The notes: generated by a model not told the origin, from the sequence alone. A stretch of DNA of 64,000 bases from Streptomyces sp. Root431 (GCF_001426585.1 NZ_LMEI01000010.1:209970-273969); one strand, 5' to 3'; numbered from the stretch's first letter, positions 42,103-50,694 are shown. Numbers and translations are program-made.

Positions 42103-42774
42103 TCAGGGGGCCACGAGACGGCTCGTGAACCCCTGGTCCCGAAGCCGCTCGAAGGCGACGGCGACGGACCGGGGGACGTCCGTCGCCACCATGAACCCCT
42201 GTGCCGGGTAGACCATCAGCCGCTGCACGGCCCCGACGAGCATGTCGAGGACGAGCCGGGCGTCCCGGATCGAGTCGACGTACGCGGCGAGCGTCATCGG
42301 AGCCGACGCACAGACGACCTCCACCTCGGGCCAGAGCCGGCGCGCGGTCGCGTACGCCCGGCGCTCCTCGTACGGCTTGCTGACGAGCAGCACGGAGGCG
42401 ACGTCGACGCCCCGCTGGGCGAGCAACTCCCGCGAGAACCGGATGTTCTCGCCGGTGTGCCGAGCCCGAGGCTCGACGAGCACGACGCCCTCGGGCACGC
42501 CCAACTCCACCGCCCGCTCCCGATAGTGCTCGGCCTCACCCCGGGGCATCCGCTCCATGGTGGTCCGACTGGTCGCCCCGGTGAACACGACGACCGGAGC
42601 GAGCCCCCGCAGGTACAACCCGGCGGCGACGTCGGCGACGCCGAGATCATGACTCCCGAGCCCGACGATGACGGAACAGGGCCGGGGTGCGTGCCGCATC
42701 TGCTGGAAGTCCCACAGCAGTTGGGCGTCCTCCATGGCGTGCGCGGGAACCACGGGAAGCTCGCGCCGGGCCAC
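42103..42774 (-). CDS. YdcF/SanA-family (DUF218) protein
   Basis: A 223-aa protein. The DUF218 core is 'SVIVGLGSHDLGVADVAAGLYLRGLAPVVVFTGATSRTT', 'EPRARHTGENIRFSRELL' and 'VLLVSKPYEERRAYATARRLWPEVEV'. Family members are linked to envelope functions or nucleotide binding; the reaction is unknown. No signal peptide. It ends 10 bases from the convergent signal peptidase gene and follows the DUF397 gene by 4 bases. Confidence 0.82.
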   Translation of the reverse strand: MARRELPVVPAHAMEDAQLLWDFQQMRHAPRPCSVIVGLGSHDLGVADVAAGLYLRGLAPVVVFTGATSRTTMERMPRGEAEHYRERAVELGVPEGVVLVEPRARHTGENIRFSRELLAQRGVDVASVLLVSKPYEERRAYATARRLWPEVEVVCASAPMTLAAYVDSIRDARLVLDMLVGAVQRLMVYPAQGFMVATDVPRSVAVAFERLRDQGFTSRLVAP

Positions 42775-42778
42775 CGGC

Positions 42779-42988
42779 CTAGAGCCGCTCGTCCTTCACG
42801 GCCCCGACGAACGACGCCCAGGCCTCCGCCTCGAAGAAGAGGCACGGCCCGGCGGGGGCGGCCTTGCTGTCGCGTACGGGCACGGTGCCCGGGAGGTCGT
42901 CCCTGACCTCGATGCACTGGCCGTTCCCACTGCTGTAGCTGCTGCTTCGCCACATGGGCTCGGCGGGGTCGTGCTGCACTCCGAACAC
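42779..42988 (-). CDS. DUF397 protein
   Basis: A 69-aa DUF397 protein: 'MWRSSSYSSGNGQCIEVRDDLPGTVPVRDSK' and 'FFEAEAWASFVGAVKD' are the family signature. DUF397 genes normally sit beside an XRE-DUF5753 regulator, as here, 6 bases downstream of it, and act with it like SCO4542 beside whiJ. Confidence 0.92.
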   Translation of the reverse strand: MFGVQHDPAEPMWRSSSYSSGNGQCIEVRDDLPGTVPVRDSKAAPAGPCLFFEAEAWASFVGAVKDERL

Positions 42989-42994
42989 CTTCTC

Positions 42995-43858
42995 TCAGTC
43001 TTTCGCTGCCGCAACCATAGCCAGCAGATCGGCGCTGTCGTTCGGCCCGAGCGCCACCGCCTGAAGGTGCTCGAACATCGACTTGTAGCGCCGGATCTCC
43101 GCCTCCGACTCCAGGAACAGGTCACCGGCGGGGGTGTCCAGATAGACGAGCTCGGGGTCGTCCGCGTCCGGGAAGTCCATGTGCACGAAGCTGCCGGTCA
43201 TGCCGGCGTGGGCGCCTTGCTCGAACGGAATCACCTGGAACGTGACGTGGGGCTCCGCCATCAGATCGAGGAGGTGCCGTGCCTGGCCCCGCATGACGTC
43301 GCGTCCGCCGACCGTGCGCCTCAAGGCCGCCTCGTCCACGATCGCCCAGAGCTGCAGCGGGCGTTCCTTGGTGAGGACGGCCTGCCGCTCCATGCGCGCC
43401 TGGACGCGCTGGGCGACCTCCTTCTGGCTGGCCATCGGCAGGACACCCTTGACGACTGCCGAGGCGTAGGGCTCTGTCTGGGCGAGTCCGGGAACGAACA
43501 GGGACTCGTAATTGCGGACGGTCCGCGCTTCTGCCTCGAACCCGATGTACGCGGTGTACTCCTCGGGCAGTTCCGAGTGGTACGGCCGCAGCCACCCTTG
43601 GTCGTTCGAGCCGCTCTGCAGGGCCAACAGGTCGGCACGAGCCCGGTCGTCGGCCTGGTACAGGTCCAACAGGCTGACAAGGGTGCGCTTTTGAGGGCGG
43701 GCGCGCGACCGCTCGATCCGGTAAAGGGTCGCTTCGTTGATCCCGGTCCGCGCCGTGACGTCCTCGCGCGTGAGCCCTGACTCGGCTCGAAGCTTTCTCA
43801 ACTCGGCTGCGAGGCGCCGGAGTCTGACTGTCGGTGGGCGCGGTCGCTTGTCCGGCAT
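42995..43858 (-). CDS. WhiJ-like XRE regulator (HTH + DUF5753)
   Basis: A 287-aa DNA-binding protein. N-terminal helix-turn-helix (about 12-65: 'RLAAELRKLRAESGLTREDVTARTGINEATLYRIERS'), then a DUF5753 domain (about 95-275: 'ARTVRNYESLFVPGLAQTEPYASAVV...ASFQVIPF'-type core). Streptomyces carry dozens of these; WhiJ is a repressor in differentiation. Divergent from the TTA-bearing genes at 44121-45122. Confidence 0.92.
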   Translation of the reverse strand: MPDKRPRPPTVRLRRLAAELRKLRAESGLTREDVTARTGINEATLYRIERSRARPQKRTLVSLLDLYQADDRARADLLALQSGSNDQGWLRPYHSELPEEYTAYIGFEAEARTVRNYESLFVPGLAQTEPYASAVVKGVLPMASQKEVAQRVQARMERQAVLTKERPLQLWAIVDEAALRRTVGGRDVMRGQARHLLDLMAEPHVTFQVIPFEQGAHAGMTGSFVHMDFPDADDPELVYLDTPAGDLFLESEAEIRRYKSMFEHLQAVALGPNDSADLLAMVAAAKD

Positions 43859-44047
43859 GATGCGGTCCTTTCTCTGCCGAGTGATACCCGCGAGTGTGCG
43901 CGGTCAGCGCATCGACGCTCAACTCGATTCGAACGCCGAGAGGTATTTCGCAAGCCTTGCATTCTTGGCGCAGGCGCGGGCATGCTGTGACTGCGATCAC
44001 TCACTGTCGCGCTTGCGTGACGGTGAGTGGATCTTGCTGGCCTGTGC

Positions 44048-44110
44048 GTGGAAACAGGAAGACCCCCGCGACCGTGCGACCGGTCCGGGGGCGTGGCCAA
44101 CGCCTACTAG
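44048..44110 (+). other. Possible 20-codon upstream ORF containing a hairpin
   Basis: A GTG at 44048 opens 20 codons ending in TAG at 44108-44110, reading METGRPPRPCDRSGGVANAY. CCCCCG/CGGGGG and GACC/GGTC within it (44063-44091) form a hairpin. The ribosome-binding site AGGAG of the next gene begins at the stop. This could be a leader peptide/attenuator. The rest of the 43859-44120 gap shows no other gene. Confidence 0.35.
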
Positions 44111-44120
44111 GAGCGTCAAC

Positions 44121-44411
44121 ATGGTGAACCCTATCGCCCGCCTTCTCGGGCTTGTCTTACGGCTGTTGCTGCCCCCGTCGGGGCGCAGGCGACTGGGCGG
44201 AGCGCCGCCCGTACCGCTCGCCCAGCCGGGTGCCGCGCCAACAGCTCCGCCCCGCTGCCGCGTTCCCCTCCTCCGAGGGGAGGACAGTCGTCTCGTACGG
44301 CCCTACCTCGACGAGGTCCGGTTGCAGCGGCAGCGGCGGCGGGCGTTGTGGTTGGCCGTGCACGGGGTCGACGTCGGGGCGCGGTCGATCCATGGCGTGG
44401 AGGTGGCCTGA
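44121..44411 (+). CDS. Small conserved Streptomyces protein with a TTA codon
   Basis: A 96-aa Arg/Leu-rich protein: 'NPIARLLGLVLRLLLPPSGRRR' then '...RPYLDEVRLQRQRRRALWLAVHGVDVGARSIHGVEVA'. The C-terminal 'RRRALWLAVHGVDVG...IHGVEVA' part resembles small proteins encoded beside anti-sigma-like ATPases in this genus; function unknown. Leu13 is encoded by TTA (44157-44159), so translation should need the bldA tRNA. ATG at 44121 after AGGAGCG; the stop overlaps the next ATG (TGATG). Confidence 0.75.
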   Translation: MVNPIARLLGLVLRLLLPPSGRRRLGGAPPVPLAQPGAAPTAPPRCRVPLLRGEDSRLVRPYLDEVRLQRQRRRALWLAVHGVDVGARSIHGVEVA

Positions 44412-44845
44412 TGGGGCCCGCGCCGACGAACCCGCCGGACGACGACACCGTCGTACGCCGCTGGCGGCAGGCCGCCCGCAGCGTCCCCCTCGCCCGCCGC
44501 GAGCTGCGCCGGACGCTCGCCCGGTGGGAGTGGGGTGCCGTCGAGGACGCCGCCTCGCTTGTGCTCTCCGAGCTGCTGACGAACGCCGTCCGCCACGGCC
44601 GTGTGTCCGGGCGCGAGGTCGAGACCCACTTCGCCCGCGTGCCCGGCGGGGCGCTGCGCATCGAGGTCCATGACGCCTCCAAACAACGGCCGTTGATGGC
44701 CCTGCCGGAGAGTGGCGCGGACGGCGGGTGGGGGCTTCCGCTCGTCGATGTCCTCGCCGAGAAGTGGGGTGTCTGCGACCGTCCCGGGGCGGGAAAGCTG
44801 GTGTGGGCGGAGCTTGCCGTGGAGGGGGAGTCGGATGCGTCGTGA
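44411..44845 (+). CDS. Anti-sigma-like ATP-binding protein (HATPase_c)
   Basis: A 144-aa GHKL kinase-fold protein of the RsbW/SpoIIAB type. N-box 'LVLSELLTNAVRHGRV', 'LRIEVHDASKQRP' and 'GGWGLPLVDVLAEKWGV' are present. Such genes accompany whiJ-like regulators. Start overlaps the preceding stop; its end overlaps the next gene by 11 bases. Confidence 0.9.
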   Translation: MGPAPTNPPDDDTVVRRWRQAARSVPLARRELRRTLARWEWGAVEDAASLVLSELLTNAVRHGRVSGREVETHFARVPGGALRIEVHDASKQRPLMALPESGADGGWGLPLVDVLAEKWGVCDRPGAGKLVWAELAVEGESDAS

Positions 44846-45122
44846 GGGAATGGCGTTAGGCCGCGTGGCGGGGCCGTACCACCGGGGGGCGCGGCGGCCG
44901 AAGCTCTGGGCGTTACGGGCCGACCGCTCCGGCAGCGGGCCGATCACCGAGGCGGAGTGCACCACCTGCCTGGACGGTTCCGGCGCGGCGGACGACGGGC
45001 GAGGGCCCGCCGTCTGGTGCCTCGCCCACGCCGAGGAGACCGGACACACCGGCTTCCGCCGCATCCGTACCGACTTCTTCCGGGCGACCTCGTCCGTGTC
45101 CAGCGACAGCGGTACCCAGTGA
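44835..45122 (+). CDS. DUF7848-like small protein with two TTA codons
   Basis: A 95-aa protein with 'ECTTCLDGSGAADDGRGPAVWCLAHAEETGHTGFRRIRTDFFRA': a Cys-x2-Cys, then Cys-x2-His-x4-TGH arrangement that could bind zinc and resembles DUF7848 proteins of this genus. Two Leu codons are TTA (44856-44858 and 44913-44915), a strong sign of bldA control. Its ATG lies inside the ATPase gene. Confidence 0.72.
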   Translation: MRREGMALGRVAGPYHRGARRPKLWALRADRSGSGPITEAECTTCLDGSGAADDGRGPAVWCLAHAEETGHTGFRRIRTDFFRATSSVSSDSGTQ

Positions 45123-45141
45123 ACCCCGTTTCTCGGTTGCT

Positions 45142-45182
45142 GTTCCTAGGGGCTCTAGGTTAAACCTAGAGCCCCTAGGAAC
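45142..45182. promoter_or_regulatory. 41-bp perfect palindrome upstream of TetR
   Basis: GTTCCTAGGGGCTCTAGGTT, a central A (45162), then its exact reverse complement. It ends 15 bases before the TetR ATG. Nested inside are CCTAGG and TCTAGGTTAAACCTAGA, so two nested dimer sites are possible. It could also form a hairpin after the TTA-bearing gene. Cognate binding by the next TetR is inferred by position. Confidence 0.85.
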
Positions 45183-45197
45183 GGTGTGGAGGAATGC

Positions 45198-45791
45198 ATG
45201 GCACGGGCAGGGCTGACGGCGGATCGGGTCACCCTCGCGGGCGCCGAGTTGGCGGACGAGGCGGGGCTCGACCAGGTGACGATGTCGCAGGTCGCCCGGC
45301 GGCTGGGCGTGAAGGACGCGAGCCTCTACACGCACGTCCGCGGCCTGGAGGACCTGCGCGGCCGGATCGCCCTGCTGGCGGCGGACGAGAAGACCCTCCG
45401 CATCGCGGAGGCGACCGCCGGCCGTTCGGGCAAGGACGCGCTGGTCGCCTTCGCCGACGCCTGGCGGGAGTACGCCCACGCGCATCCGGGCCGCTACACG
45501 GCGACGCAGCTCCCGATCCGGATCGATCCCGAGCTGGCCGCGAACGCCCCCGGCCCGCGCCGCGCGGTCGAGCTGACCTACGGCATGTTGCGCGGTTACG
45601 GACTGGCCGAGCCGGACCTGACCGACGCGGTCCGGTTGCTGCGGAGCACGTTCCACGGGTTCGTCGCCCTGGAGGCCGCGGGTGGGTTCGGGCACGAGCG
45701 TTCGCCGCAGGACTCCTGGGTCCGCGCCCTCGACGCCCTGCACACCCTCCTGGAGCACTGGCCCCCGTCCCGAGAAGGAGACTCCGCATGA
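45198..45791 (+). CDS. TetR family regulator (TetR_C_33/WHG type)
   Basis: A 197-aa repressor. HTH 'LADEAGLDQVTMSQVARRLGVKDASLYTHVRGLEDLRGRIALLA' and a ligand domain with 'GRYTATQ' and 'LRSTFHGFVALEAAGGFG'. ATG at 45198 after GGAGG. Stop overlaps the hydrolase start, so the two are co-transcribed under the 41-bp palindrome. Confidence 0.92.
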   Translation: MARAGLTADRVTLAGAELADEAGLDQVTMSQVARRLGVKDASLYTHVRGLEDLRGRIALLAADEKTLRIAEATAGRSGKDALVAFADAWREYAHAHPGRYTATQLPIRIDPELAANAPGPRRAVELTYGMLRGYGLAEPDLTDAVRLLRSTFHGFVALEAAGGFGHERSPQDSWVRALDALHTLLEHWPPSREGDSA

Positions 45792-46645
45792 CCGCCCCGA
45801 CCACCGGCAGCCTGCGCGTGAACGGCGCGACCCTGCACTACGAAGTGCGCGGTCACGGCCCGCTCCTGCTGCTGATCCCCGGCGGGACGGGCGGGGCTGC
45901 CGCCTTCGACGGCTTCGCCGACGACCTGGCCGGCGCGTACACGGTCGCCACCTACGACCCGCGCGGGATGTCCCGCAGCGCGCTGGACGACCCCGAGGCC
46001 GAGCAGACCGTGGCCGAACACGCCGACGACGCGCTCCGCCTCCTGGACCTGCTCTCACCCCGCGAGCCCGCCCGGGTGTTCGGCGCCAGCTCGGGCGCGA
46101 TCACCGCCCTGCACCTGCTCGCCACCCGCCCCGAACGCGTCGCACGCGTCGTGGCGCACGAGCCCCCGGCCGTCATGGTCCTGCCGGACGCCGCCGACCA
46201 CCGCGCGCTCCTCGCGCGCGTGCAGGAGACGTTCCGTACGCAAGGACTCATGCCGGCGATGGCCGTGTTCGCCGCGGGGCTCAAGGGGGACGGTGATGCC
46301 GCCGAGCCGCCGTCCGCGGTGGCCGAGCTTCCGCCGCAGGCCGCGGCGAGGGCCGAACGGACCATGGCCGACCTGCCGTACTTCGTCGGCCGGATCGTCC
46401 CCGCCTTCATGTCCTCCACCCCGGACCTGAACCGGCTGGCGGCGCTGTCGGACCGGCTCGTGCTCGCCGGCGGCCGCGACTCGGTCGGTGAGTTGGCCTA
46501 CCGCCCGGCCGCCCTCATGGCCGAGCGCCTCGGCCTGGAGCTGCTCCACTTCCCCGGCGGGCACGTCGGTTCGACCACGCATCCGGCCCCGTTCGGCGAA
46601 GCCCTGCGCGAGGCGTTCCGCGCCGGCCCCGGTCACCCCGCCTGA
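45788..46645 (+). CDS. Alpha/beta hydrolase
   Basis: A 285-aa hydrolase. 'LLLIPGGTGGAAAFDGFADDLAG' (oxyanion), nucleophile in 'FGASSGAITAL', acid in 'AGGRDSVGE' and His in 'HFPGGHVGSTTHPAPF'. Common partner of TetR regulators of this type; probably degrades or detoxifies the regulator's ligand (inference). The 3' end overlaps the convergent EamA gene by 13 bases. Confidence 0.9.
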   Translation: MTAPTTGSLRVNGATLHYEVRGHGPLLLLIPGGTGGAAAFDGFADDLAGAYTVATYDPRGMSRSALDDPEAEQTVAEHADDALRLLDLLSPREPARVFGASSGAITALHLLATRPERVARVVAHEPPAVMVLPDAADHRALLARVQETFRTQGLMPAMAVFAAGLKGDGDAAEPPSAVAELPPQAAARAERTMADLPYFVGRIVPAFMSSTPDLNRLAALSDRLVLAGGRDSVGELAYRPAALMAERLGLELLHFPGGHVGSTTHPAPFGEALREAFRAGPGHPA

Positions 46646-47484
46646 AGCATCAGGCCGATGCCGATGACCATCAGGCCCGCCGCCGCGACCCGTGGTGCGC
46701 CGAAGCGTTCCTTGAAGAAGAGGGCGCCGATCGCGGCGCCCACGATGATCGAGGACTCGCGGAGTGCGGCGATCGGGGCCAGCGGGGCCTTCGTCTGGGC
46801 CCACAGGACGAGCGCGTACGCCGAGACGGAGAGGAGGCCGCCGAGGGCGCCCCGGGCGGCGTACGGGCGGAGTTGGGGGATGAGGGCCGCGCGCCGCCGC
46901 CAGAGGGCGTACGCGGGGATCACGAGGCCCTGGAGGATCATCAGCCACGCGATGTAGCCGAGCGGCGTGCCGGAGGCGCGGACGCCGACGCCGTCGACGA
47001 CCGTGTAGAGCGCGATCGACAGGCCCGTCGCGCCGGCGGCGAGCAGCGCCGGCCAGTGCGGGCGGGTGTCCTTGCCCCGGATGCCCCAGAGGGCGAGGCC
47101 CGTCAGGCCCGCGCACGCCACCGCCACCCCGAGCAGCTGCCAGCCGCCCGGCACCTCGTCCAGGAAGACCGCCGCGATCACGGTCACGACGAGCGGGGCC
47201 GTGCCGCGGGCGATCGGGTACATCTGCCCGAAGTCGCCCAGCGTGAACGAGCGCATGAGCAGGGCGTAGTAGCCGATGTGGAGGAGCGCCGAGATCACGA
47301 GGTACGGCCAGGCGCCGGCCGCCGGGAGCGGGACGAAGACCGCCGTGATCAGGCCTATCAGCGCCCCGCCGCCGGATATCAGCGTGAAGGAGAGCAGCTG
47401 CTCCTTGATGTGGTGCGCGATGGCGTTCCAGCTCGCGTGCGTGACGGCGGCGACGAGGACCGCGAGCGTGACGAGCGGGGTCAC
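46633..47484 (-). CDS. EamA/DMT-family transporter
   Basis: A 283-aa membrane protein with ten helices in two EamA repeats ('HASWNAIAHHIKEQLLSFTLI', 'GDFGQMYPIARGTAPLVVTVIAAVFLDE' and 'APLAPIAALRESSIIVGAAIGALFFKERFG'). Metabolite exporter of unknown substrate. GTG at 47484 overlaps the stop of the YbaK-like gene (GTGA). Confidence 0.9.
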   Translation of the reverse strand: MTPLVTLAVLVAAVTHASWNAIAHHIKEQLLSFTLISGGGALIGLITAVFVPLPAAGAWPYLVISALLHIGYYALLMRSFTLGDFGQMYPIARGTAPLVVTVIAAVFLDEVPGGWQLLGVAVACAGLTGLALWGIRGKDTRPHWPALLAAGATGLSIALYTVVDGVGVRASGTPLGYIAWLMILQGLVIPAYALWRRRAALIPQLRPYAARGALGGLLSVSAYALVLWAQTKAPLAPIAALRESSIIVGAAIGALFFKERFGAPRVAAAGLMVIGIGLMLQAG

Positions 47485-47981
47485 GACGCCGGGGTCTCGC
47501 GCACGTCCACCAGGGTGGCGCCCGCGTGGGCGACCAGCGTCTTCGGGTCCATGGCGAAGACGGTGTGCGGGGTGCCCGCCGCCGCCCACACGACGTCGTG
47601 GTCGAGGACGCCTCGGTCGGCGAGGACCCGGGTCCGGGTGCGGTGACCGAAGGGCGGGACGCCCCCGATCGCGTACCCGGTCGTCTCCCGGACCGCCTTC
47701 GCGTCGGCCCGGGTGACCTTCCCGGCGCCCAGCTCCTGCCGTACCCGCTCGACGTCCACCCGCGAGGCGCCGTCCATGAGGACGAGGACCGGCACCCCGT
47801 CGGCGGCGAAGATCAGCGACTTCACGATCTCGGCGACCTCGCAGCCGATGGCGTCGGCGGCCTGCTGGGCGGTGCGGGTCTCGTCCGGGAAACTGCGGAC
47901 CTCGACGTGGAGGCCCAACTCCCGGAGGGCGGCGGCGAACTGGGGGTGCGCGGGGGAGGTGGTGTCGTCAGCGGTGCTCAT
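47481..47981 (-). CDS. YbaK/EbsC-family deacylase
   Basis: A 166-aa editing-domain protein. Conserved Lys in 'CEVAEIVKSLIFAADGVPVLVLMDGASRVD', 'GYAIGGVPPFGH' and 'VWAAAGTPHTVFAMDPKTL' are the family signature, closer to Cys-tRNA(Pro)-deacylase-like YbaK than the paralogue at 36871. Start ATG at 47981; a GTG/ATG 33 bases upstream is less likely. Confidence 0.9.
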   Translation of the reverse strand: MSTADDTTSPAHPQFAAALRELGLHVEVRSFPDETRTAQQAADAIGCEVAEIVKSLIFAADGVPVLVLMDGASRVDVERVRQELGAGKVTRADAKAVRETTGYAIGGVPPFGHRTRTRVLADRGVLDHDVVWAAAGTPHTVFAMDPKTLVAHAGATLVDVRETPAS

Positions 47982-48036
47982 GGCCCGCACGCTAGCGGTA
48001 GTTGTACGGGCCATGCGACAGAGTTCCGGGGGTCGG

Positions 48037-49674
48037 TCAGCCGGCCCTCAGGACCCGCGCGACCACCGGGCCCGCCGCGTCGCCGCCATGGCCGCCCGAC
48101 TGGACGACCGCGGCGGCCGCGAGGTCGCCGGAGTAGCCGGTGAACCAGCTGTTGGACTCGTCCTGGTCGTCGACCTCGGCGGAGCCGGTCTTCGCGCCCT
48201 TGGGTGACGGGACACCGGCCATCGCCTTCGCCGCGGTGCCGTTGGTGGCCGCCTCGTTCATCATCCGGCGCAGCCCCGAGTGGACCTCGGGGGAGAGCGG
48301 CTCGGCCTTGGCGAACTCCCGGTCGCCGAGCTCCGCCGACACGAGGTACGGCTGGCGGAAACGGCCGTCCTTCGCGGTCGCGGAGAGCGAGGCGACGTTC
48401 AGGGCGCTCATCGTGATCCTGCCCTGACCGATGTACGAGGCGGCCGTCTCGGGCCCCTCCGACGCGGGGACGCTGCCGTCGGACGCGGGGACGCCGACCT
48501 GCCAGTTGAGGCCGATGCCGAAGGAACGGCGGGCGGTCTCGCCGAGGGCGGTGTCCGCGATGCCCTTGTCGTCGAGGGGCTTGACCGGCTTGATGAACGT
48601 GGTGTTGCAGGAGAGCCGAAAGGCGTTGGTGAGGTCGCCGGTCGACGAGAAGCCCTTGAGGTTCTCGAAGGTGCGGCCCTTCCAGGCGACGGTGGCAGGA
48701 CACGGGACCGGGCTGCCGGGCTTCGCCAGGCCGTGCTGCATCATCATCGTGGCCGTGACGATCTTCATCGTCGAGCCGGGGGCCTGCCGGCCGAGGAAGG
48801 CGGTATTGAACCCTCCGGCCGGGCTGTTGGCGACCGCCCGTATCGCGCCCGTGGACGGCTCTATCGCCGTCACCGCGGCCTTGCCGTACGCCTGGACCGC
48901 CCTCTCGGCCGCCGCCTGGACCTTCGGGTCGATGGTCGTCTTCAGCGTGCCCGCCTTGCCCTTCGACAGGACGAGGAGGGTGGAGTCGGGGACGGTCGTG
49001 CTGCCCGAGTCGATCCACGTCTCGACCCCGGTCTCACCGCCCACCTCCGAGCCGTATCGCTTGCGCAGCTCGTCGATGATCGGGACGAGCGAGGGGTACT
49101 TCTCCGGGGTCAGCTCGTCGCCGTTGCGGTCGACGGCCTTCACGGCGGCCGTCTTCGCGACGCCCGTGCGCACGGTGGCCTCGGCGGTGAGCAGCTTCGG
49201 GTGGAGCACGGACGGCGCCCACTTCACCAGCGGCCGGCCGGTGGTCTGGCCCCGGACGACGGTCAGCTCGGAGGCGTACGACCAGGGCTTCGACACGTCC
49301 TTGTACGTGATGGTGGCCTTCACCGTGAACGGCACCTTCGCCCCGACGGGCGTCCCGGGCGTGATCACGGCCTCCGAGATGCTCGCGCCGTCCCGGTAGG
49401 CCGCGACGGCGGGCCCGGCCGAGACCGGGTCGTTCGTCAGCTGCCCGGCCTTCTCCGGCTCCCCGGCGGCCCAGGCCGCGAGGAAGTCCTTCGCGGTCGC
49501 GGTGACCTCCTCGTCGGTGACGGGCCCGGTCTTCGGAGCTTCGGCGGTGCGAGGACCGACGGACGTGTCACCGCCCGTGATCCCGTTGTAGAGGTTGAGT
49601 CCCCCGTAGCCGACACCGCCGGCCACGACGAGGAACACGCCCCCGACGATCGCGGTCTTCGCCCCACTGCGCAT
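48037..49674 (-). CDS. Penicillin-binding protein (class B transpeptidase, MecA-N type)
   Basis: A 545-aa membrane-anchored peptidoglycan D,D-transpeptidase. TM (about 8-28), an NTF2-like MecA_N domain (about 55-150), a dimerisation region, then the transpeptidase: S301-x-x-K304 ('PGSTMK'), S355-C-N357 and K495-T-G497. Streptomyces carry several such PBPs; this may be a division or sporulation enzyme, but the sequence does not say which. Faces away from the methyltransferase gene across 215 bases. Confidence 0.93.
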   Translation of the reverse strand: MRSGAKTAIVGGVFLVVAGGVGYGGLNLYNGITGGDTSVGPRTAEAPKTGPVTDEEVTATAKDFLAAWAAGEPEKAGQLTNDPVSAGPAVAAYRDGASISEAVITPGTPVGAKVPFTVKATITYKDVSKPWSYASELTVVRGQTTGRPLVKWAPSVLHPKLLTAEATVRTGVAKTAAVKAVDRNGDELTPEKYPSLVPIIDELRKRYGSEVGGETGVETWIDSGSTTVPDSTLLVLSKGKAGTLKTTIDPKVQAAAERAVQAYGKAAVTAIEPSTGAIRAVANSPAGGFNTAFLGRQAPGSTMKIVTATMMMQHGLAKPGSPVPCPATVAWKGRTFENLKGFSSTGDLTNAFRLSCNTTFIKPVKPLDDKGIADTALGETARRSFGIGLNWQVGVPASDGSVPASEGPETAASYIGQGRITMSALNVASLSATAKDGRFRQPYLVSAELGDREFAKAEPLSPEVHSGLRRMMNEAATNGTAAKAMAGVPSPKGAKTGSAEVDDQDESNSWFTGYSGDLAAAAVVQSGGHGGDAAGPVVARVLRAG

Positions 49675-49889
49675 GACTGCGCCTCCCCTCCCCAGGTGGC
49701 CGTCCAGTCAAGCAGCGTGCCTTTGGTGTGTCGAGCAACTACCGCCACATCCGTCACAAAGGCAGTGGGCGTGGGCGGTTGCTCTATCGGAATCGGCGTG
49801 CCCGAACCTTCTTGCGCGGCTCACCGGAAACGGGGGATATGTCTGGGAATCTTCGTCTTCCAGGACTGCCGGCCGCTAGGAGAGATCTG

Positions 49890-50633
49890 ATGGGTGTCAC
49901 CTCTACGAGTACGTACGGCGCGTGGTTCTACGCCGGCCAGCAGGACGGTTCGCGGCGCTCCGCCGAGTGCGTGCTGCCGCTTGTGTTCGACCTCGTCAGG
50001 CCGTCGAGTGTGGTGGACCTCGGGTGCGGCACCGGTTCCTGGCTCGCCACCGCCCAGCAGCTGGGGGCGGCGGAGATCCTGGGCGTCGACGGACCCTGGG
50101 TGTCCGCCGACGCGCTGCGCATTCCCCCGCAGTGCTTCATGGAAAGGGACCTCACCCACCCCCTGCGCCTGGACCGGCGGTTCGACCTGGCGATGTGCCT
50201 GGAGGCCGCCGAGCACTTCGACGCGACCCGCGCCGACTCCCTGGTGGACGACCTGTGCGCGCTGGCGGACGTCGTCCTCTTCTCCGCCGCGATCCCCGGG
50301 CAGACCGGGACGGACCACCGCAACGAACAGTGGCCGGCGTACTGGCGCGGGCGTTTCGAGCAGTGGGGCTACCAGCTCGTCGACTGCCTGCGCACCCGCT
50401 TGTGGGACGACCCGGCGATCGAGCCCTGGTACGCGCAGAACGCCTTCCTCTACGTCAGCGGCGACCGGCTCGCCCGCGACGAGCGGCTGCGCGCGGCGGC
50501 CGCCGAGAACGGCCGGATGCCGCTGTGCGCCGTCCACCCGGGCGTCCTCGCGCTGTTCTCCGCCCCCTACGCGCCCGCGGAGCCCGAACCGGCGGACCGC
50601 CGGGGCGCACCACGCAGGTTCATCAGCGGCTGA
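49890..50633 (+). CDS. Class I SAM-dependent methyltransferase
   Basis: A 247-aa enzyme. Motif I 'VVDLGCGTGSWLATAQQLG', 'EILGVDGPWV' and motif for the acidic post-I region; 'FDLAMCLEAAEHFDATRAD' is motif II/III. 'DHRNEQWPAYWRGRFEQWGYQLVD' resembles methyltransferases of glycan or secondary-metabolite pathways. Substrate unknown. ATG at 49890 after TAGGAGAG. A strong terminator follows. Confidence 0.87.
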   Translation: MGVTSTSTYGAWFYAGQQDGSRRSAECVLPLVFDLVRPSSVVDLGCGTGSWLATAQQLGAAEILGVDGPWVSADALRIPPQCFMERDLTHPLRLDRRFDLAMCLEAAEHFDATRADSLVDDLCALADVVLFSAAIPGQTGTDHRNEQWPAYWRGRFEQWGYQLVDCLRTRLWDDPAIEPWYAQNAFLYVSGDRLARDERLRAAAAENGRMPLCAVHPGVLALFSAPYAPAEPEPADRRGAPRRFISG

Positions 50634-50643
50634 GCCCGACAAA

Positions 50644-50682
50644 AACGCAGAGGGCGCGACCATCGGTCGCGCCCTCTGTGTT
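50644..50682. terminator. Bidirectional terminator between methyltransferase and pmt
   Basis: A 14-bp perfect stem CAGAGGGCGCGACC with its complement around ATC, extended by weaker pairs, and A-rich/T-rich flanks (AAAAAC left, TGTTGT right). It serves both convergent genes. Confidence 0.92.
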
Positions 50683-50694
50683 GTCCTTACGCGG

